From NCBI GenBank assembly GCA_013399015.1, contig VWZX01004666.1, positions 846,400 through 910,399 of the forward strand: a DNA stretch of 64,000 nucleotides. The letters run 5' to 3'. The position numbers and the translations under genes are program-made. Shown piece after piece: positions 62,413-64,000 of this stretch. The DNA is from Galbula dea (lineage: Eukaryota > Chordata > Aves > Piciformes > Galbulidae). Under the pieces are notes generated by a model. It saw nothing but the letters and a program-made list of their open reading frames with translations. It did no database searches and was not told the origin of the DNA. Position 1 is the first letter of the stretch, and the number at the start of each line of letters is the position of its first letter.

Positions 62413-63458
62413 TAAAACTAGTTTATTTTCTGTAGTTCAGAAACTGAAGTCCAGATGAACAGCCAGCAGCAGCTGCTGATCACAGAAATGAACCAGTGGT
62501 ACATGTGGGAAGCATAAGAGTGTCCTAAACATGGTGGTCCTAGATTTTAGGGAGGGCAGTATCGCTTGTTTGGGTTGGCTTGACTGAAAGAATGCACAAT
62601 CTCCCAGCATAATGAAGATTCATCATCCTGATAAGGCAGGATTTCTAATTATTATCTGCACAGACTCTTCATTCCTATCAATCGAGCATCTGGAACACGA
62701 GCTGCAAATAAATGCTGAACTATCAGATTCCAAACCAGATTTCAGGAGACTTATCTACTGCCTTAAACAGATCTTCTGATAAAGCTCCCTCTCCACAGCA
62801 GCAAGTCTGTCATAAATTCCTGCAGAGGTTCGTTTTATAATGGAGGAATATTATTTTACTAAAATCCAATTATCATGGAACATTTTACAAACACAAATTA
62901 AATTAGTAAGCATGCCTGCACTAAAGATAAAACTTTATTACTCCTCTACTTCTCATTTTACAGTGAGGAAACTAAAGCACAGATCAGTTAAGTGATTTGC
63001 AAAAAGTTACCAGCTAAACAGAAGACTGAACTAAGAATGACAATGGCTTATGCTAGGGCTGCTTCACTCATTTTTTTGGTGAATTTTACATTGTTTATTT
63101 TTGGGGGTGGGTTTTTTGGGGATTGAAATCCACAGTGCAGCTTTGCCCAGCAAGAAGCTACACACAATTCTCTCTCTGCTGGGACAGGTCACTACTGCAC
63201 CCACCCCCCACAAGGCTGGTAGAATGACAAGAAAGGTAGTGTCTTCAACAAATTACATCCTACGTTCAGGAAGCAAGACAAATCTTCACTTTTGAGACCT
63301 TCACAATGTTAGAGCAAATTTTTCTTGTAGTCTAAATCAAGACTGAAGCTTGCTTTGCTTTGTAGGGTCAAAGAACGGTGACTCTTCCGCTTTTTCCCCT
63401 GAAGAGGTTTTACTCTAACTCAACCATGACATCCTGAAAAACCTGCTCATTTTGTAAT

Positions 63459-63556
63459 TCTTTGGTCTCTTAGGAACTGTTTCATGAGCTCATAGAAAAG
63501 TCAGGGCTGATTTGCCTTAGTCTATTCCACAGACCATTACCTCTTCAAAATATAAA
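63459..63556 (+). repeat. Diverged direct repeat, copy 2
   Basis: Second copy of the repeat at 62315-62412, offset by 1144 bases. Similarity fades on both sides, so it is either an old local duplication or two members of an unrecognised interspersed family. Confidence 0.8.
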
Positions 63557-64000
63557 TATGTTTCTCTTTTTGTGCCTATGGGGAGGCAGTAACAAGGACA
63601 AGCATAAAGACTGGAAGATACAAGTCTGTCACAAGCAAGTAGTGTTATTTTTAGTTTCCTGACCTTACGTTCTGCAACCAGTTTGACCACAACCATTACT
63701 AGTGTCTGCAGAAGCACTCTTGAAACGGAGGGTTTTTGGTTTTTTGAAGTGATCAACAGGGACATGGGAAGACAGGGAGGGCCTCTGTATTGCATCTTGA
63801 CCCAACTTAAGACATTTCCTGCAGAAATCCATGTAGAACAGCAAACAGTACTCCATCAACTGTGATTATAAACATAGTCTCTTCTTTCAAGAATTCCTCT
63901 TGGAAAATCTTCTGGCCAGAACTGTTAGGAACAGATCTTTACCAATTGGTGACCACACAGTAAGTCTAGACACCAGCTCTAATTTTCGTAATAGAAAGAT

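Larger units (their letters stand above)
40046..64000 (-). other. RNF11 intron 1 (right end outside the window)
   Basis: About 24 kb with no RNF11 exon 1 and no other gene I can support. Exon 1 should carry the MGNC start and PPPY motif in a CpG island, and neither is seen. Contents: a CpG-dense patch at 41015-41130, AT microsatellite at 43871-43909, perfect 24-base AT palindrome at 47799-47822, three CAGCTG boxes at 48394-48426, GT-rich stretches at 52650-52760 and 55045-55110, a CR1 fragment at 60853-61380, and a diverged direct repeat pair at 62315/63459. Open frames here lack recognisable products. Confidence 0.85.

Noticed and set aside
1..64000. Endogenous retrovirus, CRISPR array, tRNA or rRNA genes, bacterial operons
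   Set aside because: I looked for these and saw no long terminal repeats, regular spacer arrays or recognisable RNA genes. Short or highly diverged examples could still escape reading by eye.

Overview
This is a window of vertebrate nuclear DNA, almost certainly from a bird. It is intron-rich and AT-rich, splice sites follow GT-AG, and the only interspersed repeats I recognise are CR1 LINE fragments with the typical avian 3' end (the 'ccttccaacccctaa' segment followed by copies of 'attctgtg' or 'attctatg'). I saw no Alu, B1 or L1 elements. The species cannot be read from the sequence; a turtle or crocodilian is less likely but not excluded.

Two protein-coding genes lie tail to tail. On the + strand, positions 231-29043 hold 16 exons of TTC39A (tetratricopeptide repeat protein 39A), from an internal exon to the stop codon. 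The exons join in one continuous frame of 527 residues plus stop. The start codon and first exons lie to the left of the window. On the - strand, the last two coding exons of RNF11 (RING finger protein 11) lie at 39161-39332 and 39876-40045. They encode residues 42 to 154, including the complete RING-H2 domain. The first RNF11 exon lies to the right of the window, so 40046-64000 (about 24 kb) is RNF11 intron 1. As I recall the human map, TTC39A and RNF11 are also convergent neighbours on chromosome 1p32, which supports both assignments.

Layout: 1-29043 TTC39A exons and introns; 29044 to about 35550 probable TTC39A 3' untranslated or flanking sequence with several AATAAA signals; about 35550 to 36870 the gene boundary; about 36870-39160 probable RNF11 3' untranslated sequence (read on the - strand); 39161-40045 RNF11 coding exons; 40046-64000 RNF11 intron 1. 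Four CR1 fragments were found (7919-8090 -, 21695-22533 +, 33957-34145 -, 60853-61380 -). There are also several simple repeats: G22, A26, two AT microsatellites and a T-rich stretch.

The two proteins are not known to work together. TTC39A is a poorly characterised TPR protein of the Iml2/TTC39 family. RNF11 is a small RING ubiquitin-ligase adaptor acting in the A20 (TNFAIP3) and ITCH complex and in endosomal sorting. I found no bacterial genes, CRISPR array, intact mobile element, endogenous retrovirus or clear RNA gene, and nothing I would call a new biological system. The best leads are a CR1 copy that begins about 8 bases inside a TTC39A splice donor, a CpG-dense patch about 1 kb upstream of RNF11 exon 2, a pair of diverged direct repeats in RNF11 intron 1, and a strong splice acceptor just after the TTC39A stop codon.
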